DNA of 64,000 bases. Source: Nitratireductor sp. XY-223. GTDB taxonomy: Bacteria > Pseudomonadota > Alphaproteobacteria > Rhizobiales > Rhizobiaceae. Below the pieces are notes generated by a model that was not told the origin of the DNA, ran no database searches, and saw only the letters and a program-made list of their open reading frames with translations. Position 1 is the stretch's first letter. Every line of letters starts with the position of its first letter. The position numbers and the translations under genes were made by a program. The stretch lies in assembly GCF_004959855.1 (NCBI RefSeq), contig NZ_SPNT01000009.1:144496-208495 (forward strand), read 5' to 3'. Positions 40,407 to 49,117 of this stretch are shown in pieces.

Positions 40407-41630
40407 ATGGTCGAAAAACATACGATCGAAAACGGCAAGGTTCACATTTATAAGCGGCTGGGAAGCCCTATTTGGCAGTGCTCAACTTACTTAGCCGGCA
40501 AAAATCGTCGGGTCAGTACCAAGCAAGATGACCTGCAAGAAGCAAAGGGATTTGCTAAGGGCTGGTACGAAGATTTGCTCAGCAAGCAAGAGAAGGGGGA
40601 GGTTGTAAAAGAAAAGACCTTTACCGAGGCAGCTAAGCAATTTGAGCGCGAATACGAAATTATGACCGAGGGCGAGCGTAACGCCAAATATGTGGCTGAC
40701 CACATGGCACGCCTAAGAAACCATCTCGTTCCGTACTTTGGCGCCAAGGGACTTTCAGAGATCAAGCCAGGATTGGTACAGAAATACCGAATGTTTCGGC
40801 TGCAAAGCCCACCAAAAGCAGACCCCAACCGAAGATTCAAAAAGCCCTCCCGCACTACCATGTTGCATGAAATGGTAACTCTGCGACAAGTGCTTAAGAC
40901 TGCCGTCCGACACGGCTGGCTGGAGATGGTACCCGATCTCTCGATGCCCTATCGGAAATCCGCAAAGGTCAGTCACCGGGCCTGGTTTTCTCCCGAGGAA
41001 TACGAAACGCTCTACACGGCGACCCGGGAAAATATCAAACGGTTCGCGGAAACGATTCAACAGAACGAGTTGGACAAAAAACAATACCTCCACAATCTGA
41101 ATCCCAAGCGCAATAAGCATCAAGAGATGTTTGCTGCCCAGCTTCACGATTTGGTGCTGTTTTTAGCTAATACGGGCCTGAGACCCGATGAAGCCAAATG
41201 CCTACAGTTTCGCGATGTGACGATTGTTCAACGCAAAGGAAAAAAGTCCATCTTGGAAATTGAAGTTAGAGGTAAGCGCGGGGTTGGATATTGTAAGAGT
41301 ACGCTAGGGGCGGTTGAACCATTTCGCCGCCTGCAAGAACGGCATTTGGAACGAAATAACCCCCAGCCAACCGATCTTGTTTTTCCCCATGATCACAAGC
41401 GGCAGTTCAATCAGATCCTTGGCAATCTGGGCTTGAAGAAAGATCGTGACGGCAATACTCGAACTCTATACAGCCTCCGTCACACCTACATAAGCATGAG
41501 ATTGATGAATGGAGCTGACATCTATCAACTAGCTAAAAACTGTCGTACTTCAGTGGAGATGATTGAGAAGCATTATGCATCCCACCTGAAGAATCGTATC
41601 GATGAAGATCGAATCAACGTTTATAGATAG
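40407..41630 (+). CDS. Tyrosine recombinase (phage-type integrase)
   Basis: The 407-residue protein has an N-terminal SAM-like/Arm-type domain and a C-terminal catalytic domain with Arg in NTGLRPDEAKCLQF, the His-x-x-Arg region SLRHTYISM and the Tyr in VEMIEKHYASH. The ATG at 40407 follows AGGG; a 37-residue longer frame lacks family sequence. Downstream of a tRNA 3' end, this is the expected integration module. Its last 17 bp overlap a convergent gene. Confidence 0.9.
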   Translation: MVEKHTIENGKVHIYKRLGSPIWQCSTYLAGKNRRVSTKQDDLQEAKGFAKGWYEDLLSKQEKGEVVKEKTFTEAAKQFEREYEIMTEGERNAKYVADHMARLRNHLVPYFGAKGLSEIKPGLVQKYRMFRLQSPPKADPNRRFKKPSRTTMLHEMVTLRQVLKTAVRHGWLEMVPDLSMPYRKSAKVSHRAWFSPEEYETLYTATRENIKRFAETIQQNELDKKQYLHNLNPKRNKHQEMFAAQLHDLVLFLANTGLRPDEAKCLQFRDVTIVQRKGKKSILEIEVRGKRGVGYCKSTLGAVEPFRRLQERHLERNNPQPTDLVFPHDHKRQFNQILGNLGLKKDRDGNTRTLYSLRHTYISMRLMNGADIYQLAKNCRTSVEMIEKHYASHLKNRIDEDRINVYR

Positions 41631-42087
41631 GAATAAATCCGGATTGAACCGCCAGGGCCAAAGCCTCGAAATATACCAACTTGCTAGGTTCGGGCTCCCA
41701 GACATTAGGCTTCTTAGGTATCCAGGGTTTTAACTGCGGAAAATGCTGAACTAGAGCTGCTGCTTCAGCATATTTGTTTGCATGGTATTGCTGTCGATTA
41801 ACCTCGGTCACCTTTGTGGGTGATTTTCGCGCCTGGACGCCAATAGTTTGTATTACCGCCCTGGTTCCAGCAGATTTTCGGGTAGCGGTTCTATGATCCT
41901 CCAACACGATTGCATGCGGGGAGAACTGACCGATCCAACAGTGGATGGTGCGTCTGGCACAACAAGGATTTTGTCTGGCTCTTTGCGATAGCCGCCAGTA
42001 TCTTGGTTCTTTGCCCACCAACAAGACGTAGCCGACGCGACTCGACCGTACAGCCACTGACAGTACGACGATGTCGCTAGCCTTCAT
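41614..42087 (-). CDS. RuvC-like RNase H-fold protein
   Basis: The 157-residue protein resembles a widespread proteobacterial hypothetical with a RuvC-like fold: IVVLSVAVRSSRVGYVLL as strand 1-2, FSPHAIVLEDHR with an acidic pair at strand 4, and the C-terminal signature PQLKPWIPKKPNVWEPEP then EALALAV. The usual strand-1 Asp is Ser here, so nuclease activity is doubtful. It follows the XRE regulator with an 11-bp overlap, suggesting an operon. A start at 42105 is possible. Confidence 0.6.
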   Translation of the reverse strand: MKASDIVVLSVAVRSSRVGYVLLVGKEPRYWRLSQRARQNPCCARRTIHCWIGQFSPHAIVLEDHRTATRKSAGTRAVIQTIGVQARKSPTKVTEVNRQQYHANKYAEAAALVQHFPQLKPWIPKKPNVWEPEPSKLVYFEALALAVQSGFIPIYKR

Positions 42088-42424
42088 GGTGTTCGTACGA
42101 GTCAAGTAAGTGATTGGCCAGCTGTTTCAGAGTATTGTGTCGCGTTTTCTTGTCCAGCCAGTGATGCGGCGCATCGGGCACGGTAGACAACCTTTCCCTC
42201 AGCTCAATCTCGCCATGCTTGAATATGTCAGCAAACAAAATATCCAATGGCTCACTGTAAATCGTCGATAGCTGGCACAGCTCCTTTATCGGCGGTATGC
42301 GTGTACCGTTCTCCAACCGAGACATCATTGGCTGGCTGATATTAAGCAGGTGGGCACAATCTAGTTGCGTCAATCCAACCCTTCTTCTTGCAAACCTCAA
42401 GCATAACGTATGATTGTCGTACAT
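42077..42424 (-). CDS. XRE-family transcriptional regulator
   Basis: The 115-residue protein has an N-terminal helix-turn-helix: LRFARRRVGLTQLDCAHLL and ISQPMMSRLENGTRIPPIKEL at about residues 9-48. Such Cro/CI-type proteins repress integration and transfer genes in mobile elements. It is divergent from the serine recombinase and has a 7-bp-arm inverted repeat 45 bp upstream that could be its operator. Confidence 0.85.
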   Translation of the reverse strand: MYDNHTLCLRFARRRVGLTQLDCAHLLNISQPMMSRLENGTRIPPIKELCQLSTIYSEPLDILFADIFKHGEIELRERLSTVPDAPHHWLDKKTRHNTLKQLANHLLDSYEHHEG

Positions 42425-42468
42425 GTTGTTTTGTTATTTATTTTATAAATACTTAATATTTAGGTAAA

Positions 42469-42488
42469 TTGACATCGAAAAATGTCAA
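42469..42488. promoter_or_regulatory. Inverted repeat, candidate XRE operator
   Basis: TTGACAT (42469-42475), six bases, ATGTCAA (42482-42488) lies upstream of the XRE gene. Each arm contains a consensus -35 hexamer, one on each strand, so a bound repressor could block both divergent promoters. The gap 42425-42761 is AT-rich and without a gene. Confidence 0.45.
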
Positions 42489-42545
42489 ATTCCTAATAGA
42501 GCTTAGTAATACCACGAACTCGGCCTGGGGTTTGATATTCCTTGC

Positions 42546-42571
42546 GTCGTAGGGGTTTCCACCCCTACGAC
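42546..42571. other. Perfect 10-bp inverted repeat with 6-base loop
   Basis: GTCGTAGGGG (42546-42555) and CCCCTACGAC (42562-42571) form a perfect stem with loop TTTCCA. No T-run follows, so it is not a simple terminator. It lies between the XRE regulator and the serine recombinase. Confidence 0.65.
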
Positions 42572-42761
42572 CACCCAGTCCAAGTTCGATACTTACCTAA
42601 GCTCTGACGCCCAGTTTATGAATTTGCATAAAGTGCAGTAGACCCTCCGACATGTTGGCCGGAATGTTGTATACACTATACAAATCTCGTTTCTTTCACT
42701 ATATTAGGTTTGTTTTATATTTTTGTTATGATGTTTCGTTGAAAGTCTAATCCCTTGATAT

Positions 42762-44417
42762 ATGAAATGCTTTATTTACTGCCGAAAATCCCTTGAGGCG
42801 GAAGATCGGCAAACCATGTCCCTTGGCTCACAGGCCGAGGAAATCGAGCGGCTGATCGGCAATGACCAGGCGTTGACTGTCGTCGATCGTTACGAGGAGG
42901 CCTGCAGCGCCAAACAGCCGGGTCGGCCGCTGTTTAACGAGATGTTGGATAGAATTGAAGCCGGTGAAGCCGAGTGTATTGTTGCCTGGCATCCGGATCG
43001 CCTGGCCAGAAATGCAGTCGATGGTGGCCGGCTCATTCACCTTCTGGATCGCGGGAAGCTGTCCCACCTGCAGTTTTGCTCCTATCAGTTCGAGAACAGT
43101 CCCCAGGGCAAGTTCATGCTCAATATCATCTTTGGCTACTCCAAATATTACGTCGACAACCTGTCCGAGAACGTGAGGCGGGGGCTGCGTACCAAGATCC
43201 GCAGCGGTTGGCACGCAAATCAAGCACCCACCGGCTATCGCAACTGCAAAGAGACCAGGACAGTAGTGCCTGATGGCGAGCAATTTGCCATGGTGCAGGA
43301 GATATTCAGCCTGCTATTGTCTGGTTGCTACAGTGTTTCCCAGGTTCATGGAATAGTTCGTTCCCGAAACAAGGTGTGTCCGGCGCCTTCGAGCGTATAC
43401 AATATTCTGCGTAATCCTTTTTACGCTGGCTATATAAGATCAAGGGGCCAGCTCTACCCCGGCGCCCATACGCCTGCTGTGTCCAAAGCTGACTTTGAGA
43501 AGGCGCAAGCCATCTTGAGTCAAGCAAGGAAAACCAGACCAAGACGGCTGCGTTTTGACTATAGCAGTGTGTTCAGTTGCAGTGCTTGCGGGTTTGGCGT
43601 TTCTGCTGAGCGGAAAATAAAACCGAGCGGGCGAGAATACACCTATTACCACTGTACCCAAAGAGGCCGCGGCTGTGCCGAGCCCTCTATTGAAGGCCGG
43701 GAGTTGGAGCGGCAGATTGTGGCATTTCTAGGCGAAATTGAGTTGCCGCCTCAGCCCTCCGCTGCATTCCAAAGGGAGATAGAAATAGCCAGGACTGAAT
43801 TGGTCGCGGTAAGGGCCAAGGCTAGGCAGGCTCAAACACAAACAGCTACTGACCTGAAACGACAGATTTCCAATCTGACCGATATGAGGTTGCAAGAATT
43901 GATACCGGCCGATGAGTTCACACGCAAACGCCAGCAGTTGGAACGGCAGGTAAATGCTACGGCTGAGAAGATCAAGGAGGTTGACGGGGAGATCGCGATG
44001 TTCGAACCCCTTACGGTGCTTCATATCCTGCTCAGCAAAGCCAGATCATGGCTGACTTCCGTGGTCATTGAGGAAAAAAGGGTCTTGTTGCTACTGTTAT
44101 GTTCGAACCCGACCATCAGAGACAGAAAAGCTATATTATCAGCGCGCAATCCCCTGTCGGAATTGATTTTTTTGCATGGGTTTACAAGACACCTCACAGA
44201 CGTGAAGAATGGTGGAACTAATCCGATAGATGTAAAGGTTGTCCGAACAGAGTTCCAAACTCGCCTCCAAGACTTCCTTGCCGATCCCGAGACCCGCGAA
44301 CTTGCCAAAGACGCCCGCCGGTTCATTGAGAGGGTGGAGCCGGCGTTGTTAGCTGGAAATGATAACAACGCACTTCTCCCCCAGGAAACAGAGAGATCAA
44401 AACCCGGAGCCGGCTAA
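42762..44417 (+). CDS. Large serine recombinase
   Basis: The 551-residue protein has an N-terminal resolvase domain with the nucleophile Ser in IYCRKSLEAEDRQTMSLGSQ and conserved Arg residues in VAWHPDRLARNAVDGG. A recombinase domain follows (TGYRNC at about 163) and then a Cys-containing ribbon (FSCSACGFGVSAERK ... HCTQRGRGC) and a coiled-coil-rich C-terminus. Large serine recombinases integrate elements directionally, so two integration systems coexist here. No target site is evident. Confidence 0.9.
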   Translation: MKCFIYCRKSLEAEDRQTMSLGSQAEEIERLIGNDQALTVVDRYEEACSAKQPGRPLFNEMLDRIEAGEAECIVAWHPDRLARNAVDGGRLIHLLDRGKLSHLQFCSYQFENSPQGKFMLNIIFGYSKYYVDNLSENVRRGLRTKIRSGWHANQAPTGYRNCKETRTVVPDGEQFAMVQEIFSLLLSGCYSVSQVHGIVRSRNKVCPAPSSVYNILRNPFYAGYIRSRGQLYPGAHTPAVSKADFEKAQAILSQARKTRPRRLRFDYSSVFSCSACGFGVSAERKIKPSGREYTYYHCTQRGRGCAEPSIEGRELERQIVAFLGEIELPPQPSAAFQREIEIARTELVAVRAKARQAQTQTATDLKRQISNLTDMRLQELIPADEFTRKRQQLERQVNATAEKIKEVDGEIAMFEPLTVLHILLSKARSWLTSVVIEEKRVLLLLLCSNPTIRDRKAILSARNPLSELIFLHGFTRHLTDVKNGGTNPIDVKVVRTEFQTRLQDFLADPETRELAKDARRFIERVEPALLAGNDNNALLPQETERSKPGAG

Positions 44418-44465
44418 AAACGTCGCTTTTACGACAATCCGCTGACCTGGGATGTTTGCACGATT

Positions 44466-44485
44466 TAAGTCAGTCGGATGACTTA
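44466..44485. repeat. Small perfect inverted repeat after the recombinase gene
   Basis: TAAGTCA and TGACTTA arms (44466-44472, 44479-44485) flank GTCGGA. It lies in the 378-bp gap 44418-44795, where only a weak 66-codon minus-strand open frame (44470-44670) occurs and no convincing gene. Confidence 0.4.
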
Positions 44486-44795
44486 CTTTGCTGCTTGTTC
44501 GATTGGATTGCCGGCAAACTGCATGTTGATACCAGTCTTCGCAAAAATGGCAGCGGCAATCGGTTGACAATGCTGCCTTTTGTTTTCTTATGAAAAAGGG
44601 CGATCGACACCTGAGTTAGAGAAATCGACCGCCCACAGATCAGGAGACACTGAGTCGCCTGTTTTGTCATGGTTCCCTAAGGAACAACTAGAAGTATAAC
44701 CGCCTGGGTAACCACAGACAATAAAAAGGCCGTGGATAATTGCCTCGGTCATGGGCGGATTGGTTGCTGTCTCCGACTATGGTTGGAGAGTTCCA

Positions 44796-45023
44796 ATGGG
44801 TATTCTGCGTAAACACGCCATTCCTTTTGCCGGCAATGCAAAGATCATGTCAGTGCTGCAATGCAATGTAGTGGGCAAGAGGATGCACGGAACCAGCCTT
44901 GGCGCCCATGATCTCAAGGCCCAAAGGCGTCACCTTCAAAAGCAGATCAGGAAACTTTGCCGGGAGGTGGCTGACTTGCGTGTTGAGAATGCCAGGTTAA
45001 GGGTCGAGGCTGGCAAACAGTAA
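44796..45023 (+). CDS. Small coiled-coil protein
   Basis: The 75-residue frame starts with an ATG seven bases after GGAG. The C-terminal half (HDLKAQRRHLQKQIRKL, REVADLRVENARLRVEA) is a basic leucine-heptad helix, as in small DNA-binding or accessory proteins. It lies 93 bp before the ATPase gene. It has no recognised family, and its reality rests on the ribosome site and the helix. Confidence 0.5.
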   Translation: MGILRKHAIPFAGNAKIMSVLQCNVVGKRMHGTSLGAHDLKAQRRHLQKQIRKLCREVADLRVENARLRVEAGKQ

Positions 45024-45116
45024 CATATTGGTATTGGAAGTCTGTTTACCGGACTTGCAGCCGCATGTGTCCACTACTAGCTGGCCGAGTGCCGGCTTAT
45101 TATCATTGTCCGTGCT

Positions 45117-46280
45117 ATGAGCAATCCCGACAGCACGGCGATCATGGGAAAGACCAGCGGGCGGCACCCACAGCGGTTGTTTGGCATACGCAACCAGGAC
45201 CGGCTCCAGAGCATCGCTATTTACGGTCAGACTGGTACAGGCAAGTCCAGTTTGATGTCCTGTCTGATGAAGAACGATCTGAAAAACGGAACGGCCTTTT
45301 GCCTTATAGACCCCCATGGTGATCTGGCTCTTTCGGTTGCCAATTCTCTGTCACGAAACCAAATTTTCTGGAATGCCGGCGATCCGAACTGCAAGTATGG
45401 CTATAATCCGCTCACTCGCGTGTCAGAGCAATACCGCCCCTTGGTGGCCTCCGGTCTCATTGATACGCTGAAAAGCCAATGGTCTGATGCCTGGGGCCCG
45501 CGTATGGAGCATATATTGCGATACGCGCTCCTTGCATTACTCGCCCAGCCGCAATCCAGTTTGCAAGACATCATTCCACTGTGTCTGAACAAGAATTTCC
45601 GCAGGATTGTCCTCAACAATGTCACCGATAGCCAGGTTCGGTTTTTCTGGCGAACCGAATATCCAGCCATGAATCATCAAAACAACACAGAGGGTGTGGC
45701 ATCGATTGCCAACAAGCTCGGTGCATTCCTGGGAAATCCCATAATCAGAAAAGCGGTTTGCGATCCGGAAAAGCCGTTGCGCTTTAGACAGCTGATGGAT
45801 GAGGGCACGGTGCTGGTGGTCAACCTGGCCAAGGGTGTGTTGGGGGCTGATGTTTCCAACATCCTTGGTGGTTTGATCGTCTCCGGCTTCAATCATGCGG
45901 CCTACAGTCGCGGTGAAATGGCAGAAGACAAGAGACGGGCCTATTTCCTGTATGTCGATGAGTTTCACTCGTTCACAACGAAAGCCTTTGCGGACATGCT
46001 CTGCGAGCTGCGTAAATACAAAATGGCAATAATTTGCTCCGCACAAACGACGACACAGACTGAGGTTAAACAAATTCAGGACGCCATATTCGGTAATGTT
46101 GGGACACTTGTCTCGTTCAGGGTTGGCGCCAAGGATGCGACCATATTATCCAGGCAGTTCGGTGCAGACTTTCCCCAACCGGCCGACCTCATAAACCTGC
46201 CCAACTACGAAATGTATATAAAGCTGATGATTGATGGCGCACAAAGCCGGCCGTTTTCCGCTATGACGATCTTACATTGA
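45117..46280 (+). CDS. TraG/VirD4-like conjugation ATPase (first copy)
   Basis: The 387-residue protein has Walker A AIYGQTGTGKSSL at about 33-45, FCLIDPHGDLAL at about 61 and Walker B-like AYFLYVDEFHSF at about 280. It is related to the ATPase at 54844 (shared FLGNPIIRKAV/FVGNPVVRDIV and IDPH motifs) but shorter and stand-alone. VirD4-type proteins couple DNA to a secretion channel. No membrane helix is visible, so membrane attachment would need a partner. Confidence 0.8.
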   Translation: MSNPDSTAIMGKTSGRHPQRLFGIRNQDRLQSIAIYGQTGTGKSSLMSCLMKNDLKNGTAFCLIDPHGDLALSVANSLSRNQIFWNAGDPNCKYGYNPLTRVSEQYRPLVASGLIDTLKSQWSDAWGPRMEHILRYALLALLAQPQSSLQDIIPLCLNKNFRRIVLNNVTDSQVRFFWRTEYPAMNHQNNTEGVASIANKLGAFLGNPIIRKAVCDPEKPLRFRQLMDEGTVLVVNLAKGVLGADVSNILGGLIVSGFNHAAYSRGEMAEDKRRAYFLYVDEFHSFTTKAFADMLCELRKYKMAIICSAQTTTQTEVKQIQDAIFGNVGTLVSFRVGAKDATILSRQFGADFPQPADLINLPNYEMYIKLMIDGAQSRPFSAMTILH

Positions 46281-46324
46281 CCGGCTGGATGCTGGCGTCA
46301 TTTTGGTGGTAGACCTGATTTGCC

Positions 46325-46430
46325 GGCCATAGCTGCCGCCGGCGGGCCGGATGCCCCAGTTTTTCAATCGTGACGTCACAAATCGCATCTTTATTCTGAA
46401 GTTTTTTCTCTCCTAGGAAACACCAGCCAC
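46325..46430. repeat. Dispersed non-coding repeat, copy A
   Basis: About 105 bp matches copy B (51536-51631) along most of its length, including CCATAGCTG..GCCGG, ATTCTGAAG-T6 and AGGAAACACCAGCC. It lies after the first ATPase gene and at the 3' side of the first YDG gene (stop 46552). The gap 46281-46551 holds nothing else. Confidence 0.7.
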
Positions 46431-46551
46431 AACGCTGGCCATACAAATTTAGTTGTACTGTCTTACCTTGCAGTCATTCTCAACAGTTCGATGGGTTCTT
46501 CAGCAACTCTAACAAAGATTTTGTACTGTCTTGCCTTGCATTCTTTCACTC

Positions 46552-48834
46552 CTACTGCGGCTTGTTGGAGTGACTGCGCAGGATGGTGATGGCCTCCTTG
46601 ATCCCGGTGCGAATCAAAGTGAAGGTGAGCACCAGGATGGTGCGGACACTCTCCTCGCAATAGGCGGAGGCAAGGATGTAGACAGTCACCTGCAGGCTGT
46701 AGAACAACGCTCCCATGCTGCTGTAGCCGCTGAAACGCTCCACCAGAGCCTGGTTGCAGTGCCCGAAGATCCGGTTGAAAAACTGGCCCAACAAGTCAGA
46801 ACCCTTCAGGATGAAGCAGAACACAAACCCTGGCAGCAAGACCAGACCAAGCAGCACCAGCAAGCCGTACTTGAGGCAGGGACGATTGAAGAAGCCAGTG
46901 CAGCCGGTCTGAAACCGGGCGACGAACGCTTGGAGACGGTTCCAGAAGCAACCCGTGTGGCTGAACTCGGTGCGATTCTGAACAGTGATGACATTGGCCA
47001 TCGGCAGCACCGTGAGGAAAAAGATGGTCTGGAGCACCAGGCCAATCAGGTACTCGGTAATGGCAAACCAGTCATTGGCAGGGTCATCCACCAACCAGCC
47101 CCAGCTCACCAGCAGATCCACCAGGAACATTTGCAGCCCCATGCGGACGATGCTGATGAAGAAGGAGCGCCAGCCGGCCTTTTCCTGGTTGACACCAGCA
47201 AGCGGGATGCCGCTCAGTTCGATGAACACTTCCACCAGGCCATCTACCTGGGCGTCCAGGGTGAAGGACATCGCATAACGCAGACCATACACCAGGTTCT
47301 TGGTACTCTGGGCGTCCTCCGGTTTTTGCAACCCCACCAACACCAAAAAGGTCACCAACCACACCACGAACACCCGAGAGGCTGTCTTGACCGCTTCCTT
47401 GGTGGTCGCGTTGAGGGTGCCGAAGGCGTAGCTTTGCAGGAAGTCACCGTAACCCACGATGGTGTAGAGGACACTCCGGCAGCATGAGAGTGGTTGATCG
47501 TATTGGCGATAAGGAGCAATCAGAACACACCAGGGCACACCCACGGCGAACAGAATGAGCGCCGTGACGAGGGAGAAAAACAGCGCAGCCAGCGCCAGAA
47601 TACCGATGGGCAGGCAGTAGGCCAGCAGCAGGAGCAATCCGACCGTGATCAAGAGCAGCTTCGCGATCGTCCAAAGGATAAGCTCATCATCCCGGCAGCA
47701 AGTGCGGCCCAGCAATTTGTTGACAACCGGGCACGGCTTGTCTTCAGGCCAACACAACTCCACTGGTTCTGCCTCGGGTTCTTGAACCACCACTGGAACG
47801 GGGGCATGAGGCGATGCGGACTGCTCCGGGCGCGGAACAATTTCAATCTCGGAATTCTCCTTGCTCTCATCTTCTTCAACCGCCTCCTCTTTCTTCTCTT
47901 CTTCCGCCTGAGCCAAAAGGCCCCGATCGGGATTGGCCACGGCCACCACATCCTGGCGACGTCTCTCCAGCCTGGCGATCTTGGCCGCCTCCCTTTCCTC
48001 CGCCTTGCTCACATGACGCCAGGTGAGATTGAGACACCCACATAGAGCCAGCGATCCGTACCCGATGACGATGATGATCCAGACCAGGAGCAAATCACTC
48101 TCATCAAGGGGCTTGAGCGTGGTTTCCGCAGGGCTCTGCGTGTGGGTGGTGTTGGGAAGGCCGGGAGCGGCAGTAGGCGAGACGACGTGGATGGCCGCGG
48201 AACTAGGAAGCAAGGTGGGGGCAGGGCTGCTCAACTCCGCCGTTGAAGCCAAAGACGGTTTGAGGCTTTTCGGCACACCGGTTGGAAAACGACTGATCGA
48301 TGAGTCACTCGGTGCATTGATGATAGGGCGTACACTGGGCTGACGTGTGGTCAGTCTCGACGTCACCTGGCTGGGTGACGGAGTGGGGTTGTTAAGCGGC
48401 AGCGCCGTCGGGATTAAGCCGGGCGCCGGAGTGGGGCTTTTCGACGGGCTCCTGCTTGGAGACAATAATGGTAGCCTGGTGCTGGGCGCCATGGTTGGAC
48501 TGGCGGTGGGCGCCGGCCGGATGGTAGCGGTGAGGGTCACCTCTGGGTTGGTGAGGATGTAGAACTCACTGTCCTCGCCCTCAAGTTCCAGGGTAACAAC
48601 CACGGTCTGGTTGCCGACTTCCGGACTCAGGAAGTAGGCACTCAACACGATCACAGTGACGCTGTGGTCTTCGGTCACCCCCTCAAGGGAGACATGCACC
48701 GTGACGTCGGTGGTGCCGTCAAAGGGTTTGCCTTCGGCTTCGACGATGGCCGTCACGAGTAAATAGCGTTGTGCTTGGCAGACAATGGCTAGGAAAAACA
48801 GCCACACCAACTTGAATACAGCGTTGGCCCGCAT
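46552..48834 (-). CDS. Multi-pass surface protein with YDG-like head, Ser/Thr/Pro stalk and channel-like motif (YDG-1)
   Basis: The 760-residue protein has a signal peptide (residues 1-22), a YDG-like beta domain at about 25-105 (GKPFDGTTDVTVHVSLEGVT, VGNQTVVVTLELEG, TNPEVTLTATI), a Ser/Thr/Pro stalk at about 106-245, and a first helix at about 247-270. A charged, acidic cytoplasmic linker follows to about 375, then a region with about seven helices (about 386-432, 485-502, 556-577, 592-612, 655-677, 708-726). In it, residues 458-464 read TIVGYGD, close to the potassium-channel filter TTVGYGD. The head and stalk are about 80 percent identical to YDG-2. I know no protein with this architecture. 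Confidence 0.8.
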   Translation of the reverse strand: MRANAVFKLVWLFFLAIVCQAQRYLLVTAIVEAEGKPFDGTTDVTVHVSLEGVTEDHSVTVIVLSAYFLSPEVGNQTVVVTLELEGEDSEFYILTNPEVTLTATIRPAPTASPTMAPSTRLPLLSPSRSPSKSPTPAPGLIPTALPLNNPTPSPSQVTSRLTTRQPSVRPIINAPSDSSISRFPTGVPKSLKPSLASTAELSSPAPTLLPSSAAIHVVSPTAAPGLPNTTHTQSPAETTLKPLDESDLLLVWIIIVIGYGSLALCGCLNLTWRHVSKAEEREAAKIARLERRRQDVVAVANPDRGLLAQAEEEKKEEAVEEDESKENSEIEIVPRPEQSASPHAPVPVVVQEPEAEPVELCWPEDKPCPVVNKLLGRTCCRDDELILWTIAKLLLITVGLLLLLAYCLPIGILALAALFFSLVTALILFAVGVPWCVLIAPYRQYDQPLSCCRSVLYTIVGYGDFLQSYAFGTLNATTKEAVKTASRVFVVWLVTFLVLVGLQKPEDAQSTKNLVYGLRYAMSFTLDAQVDGLVEVFIELSGIPLAGVNQEKAGWRSFFISIVRMGLQMFLVDLLVSWGWLVDDPANDWFAITEYLIGLVLQTIFFLTVLPMANVITVQNRTEFSHTGCFWNRLQAFVARFQTGCTGFFNRPCLKYGLLVLLGLVLLPGFVFCFILKGSDLLGQFFNRIFGHCNQALVERFSGYSSMGALFYSLQVTVYILASAYCEESVRTILVLTFTLIRTGIKEAITILRSHSNKPQ

Positions 48835-48971
48835 CGTGCCAGGAGACGCAGGCGAAAGTGCGAGAAATCGCGTTCAGTCAGAATTGTCGCTGCGTGAGAG
48901 AATTCTTTGAAAATCCCCAAAAGGTTAGCAGGGATACAAAAGCCAGTCCACCGCTTTGGGTCGATGTTTAC
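48364..48971. repeat. 608-bp duplicated block, copy 1 (head and promoter of YDG-1)
   Basis: This block matches 53227-53834 without gaps by eye. It covers codons 1-157 of the surface gene and 137 bp upstream, ending at GATGTTTAC. Beyond the block the two loci are unrelated. Confidence 0.85.
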
Positions 48972-49117
48972 AAAAAAAAAGACCGTCCGGATCGAATTGA
49001 AACAGTTGCAAAACTGTTAATCCAAAAGCCCTTCGTTTTAGTCCAATAACCCACCACCTGCCTGACAGTCCAACTAGAAATGGTTCCGGTTTTTGTTTGG
49101 ATGCGGGGGTAGTTGCA

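Noticed and set aside
44470..44670. 66-codon minus-strand frame as a gene
   Set aside because: It has only a weak AGGG upstream, unremarkable residues, and no neighbour context; left in the gap description.
46531..47487. 318-codon + strand open frame
   Set aside because: It is fully antisense to YDG-1, has Gln/His-rich low-complexity sequence and no ribosome site; YDG-1 has signal peptide, domain and helices in frame.
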